From the NCBI GenBank assembly GCA_949547975.1, contig CATITW010000256.1, positions 1-7,012 of the forward strand: a DNA stretch of 7,012 nt, written 5' to 3'. Under the pieces are notes generated by a model. That model worked only from the letters and a program-made list of their open reading frames with translations, ran no database searches and was not told the origin of the DNA. The stretch is from Cryomorphaceae bacterium. Lineage in GTDB: Bacteria; Bacteroidota; Bacteroidia; Flavobacteriales; Schleiferiaceae. Position 1 is the first letter of the stretch, and each line of letters starts with the position of its first letter. Shown piece by piece: positions 6,779 through 7,012 of the stretch. The position numbers were made by a program, and so were the translations under genes.

Positions 6779-6796
6779 GAATGAAAAAACCGTAGA

Positions 6797-7012
6797 ATGA
6801 AGTACTTGTTAACTTTAAGCCTTTCTCTTTACTCCATTATGGTAATTGGTCAATCTAAAAAAGAGATTGCCGCCGAAAGAGATTCCATATTAAGTGAATT
6901 TCACATTAGTGCCGGAGAACCCGTTTTCTACGAAGAACCCTTATTAGAGTTCTCTAAAGAGCTCAAAGGCTGGACGTTTTCTCAAGATGAGAAATGGATC
7001 GAAGCCGAGCAA
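6797..7012 (+). CDS. Exported protein of unknown function, N-terminal fragment
   Basis: The first 72 codons are present and the frame is still open at the right edge. The protein starts MKYLLTLSLSLYSIMVIGQS, a short Lys-led signal peptide with a hydrophobic core (about 4-17) and likely cleavage near Gln19/Ser20, as in many secreted Bacteroidota proteins. There is no Cys after the core, so it is not a lipoprotein. The mature part begins with a charged helix-like stretch (KKEIAAERDSILSE) and then FHISAGEPVFYEEPLLEF and a Trp-containing segment (GWTFSQDEKWIEAE). I recognise no family in these residues. It was missed by simple open-frame listing because it has no stop in the window. The ATG at 6797-6799 is preferred: an earlier ATG at 6781 is followed by a stop after three further codons. 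It is divergent from the glycosyltransferase operon, with no evidence that it shares its function. Confidence 0.72.
   Translation, partial: MKYLLTLSLSLYSIMVIGQSKKEIAAERDSILSEFHISAGEPVFYEEPLLEFSKELKGWTFSQDEKWIEAEQ

Noticed and set aside
6781..6795. ATG at 6781 opening a tiny frame before the exported-protein gene, considered as a leader peptide
   Set aside because: It encodes only four residues before TAG, with no attenuator-like codon run or hairpin, and may precede the ribosome's access point by chance.
1..7012. Search for CRISPR repeats, tRNA genes, insertion sequences, attachment sites and toxin-antitoxin pairs
   Set aside because: No regularly spaced repeats, cloverleaf-like sequence, terminal inverted repeats with a transposase, or paired small genes were seen; nearly all bases are taken by ordinary coding regions.

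Overview
The window looks like chromosomal DNA from a member of the Bacteroidota, probably a pigmented, Flavobacteriales-like organism. The evidence is indirect. Start codons lack Shine-Dalgarno sequences and sit behind A/T-rich leaders. Two intergenic regions carry boxes matching the Bacteroidota -7 promoter element TAnnTTTG. A lipocalin-sized secreted protein has a short signal peptide ending in IGQS, a common form in this phylum. A carotenoid-desaturase-like gene lies at the left edge. No rRNA, tRNA, CRISPR array, transposase or integrase is visible, and the sequence reads as ordinary, very compact chromosome.

Layout from left to right. At 1-170 (minus) is the N-terminus of a CrtI/CrtD-type FAD-dependent carotenoid desaturase, cut by the window edge. 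Divergent from it, at 212-781 (plus), is an unrecognised membrane-anchored protein. It converges, with 3 bp between stop codons, on a TerC-family integral membrane protein (785-1492, minus). Divergent from TerC is a soluble hybrid sensor kinase, PAS-HisKA-HATPase-REC-HPt (1564-3606, plus). The kinase converges, again with 3 bp between stops, on a three-gene minus-strand glycosyltransferase operon (6745 down to 3610). The operon encodes a WbbL-like GT2, then a GT4, then a membrane-embedded GT2, with overlaps of 4 and 7 nt. Divergent from the operon, at 6797 to the right edge, starts a gene for a small exported protein of unknown function.

How the genes fit together. The glycosyltransferases almost certainly act in one pathway that builds a cell-surface or exported glycan. 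Two cytosolic or membrane-associated enzymes add sugars, and a polytopic GT2 resembles processive polysaccharide synthases. No flippase, polymerase or export gene lies in the window, so the product cannot be named. The hybrid kinase carries a complete internal phosphorelay (His, Asp, His) but no DNA-binding output and no response regulator beside it, so its final target is elsewhere. The carotenoid, TerC and kinase genes show no clear functional link to the glycan operon.

No stretch over 300 bases lacks a gene. The longest gaps are about 70 bp (1493-1563) and about 50 bp (6746-6796), and both hold candidate promoter boxes. I found no convincing wholly new system. The points most worth a second look are the non-ATG start of the glycosyltransferase operon, the inverted repeat holding both stop codons at 3601-3615, the leader hairpin before the kinase, the orphan phosphorelay kinase, and the unrecognised conserved-looking protein next to the carotenoid gene.
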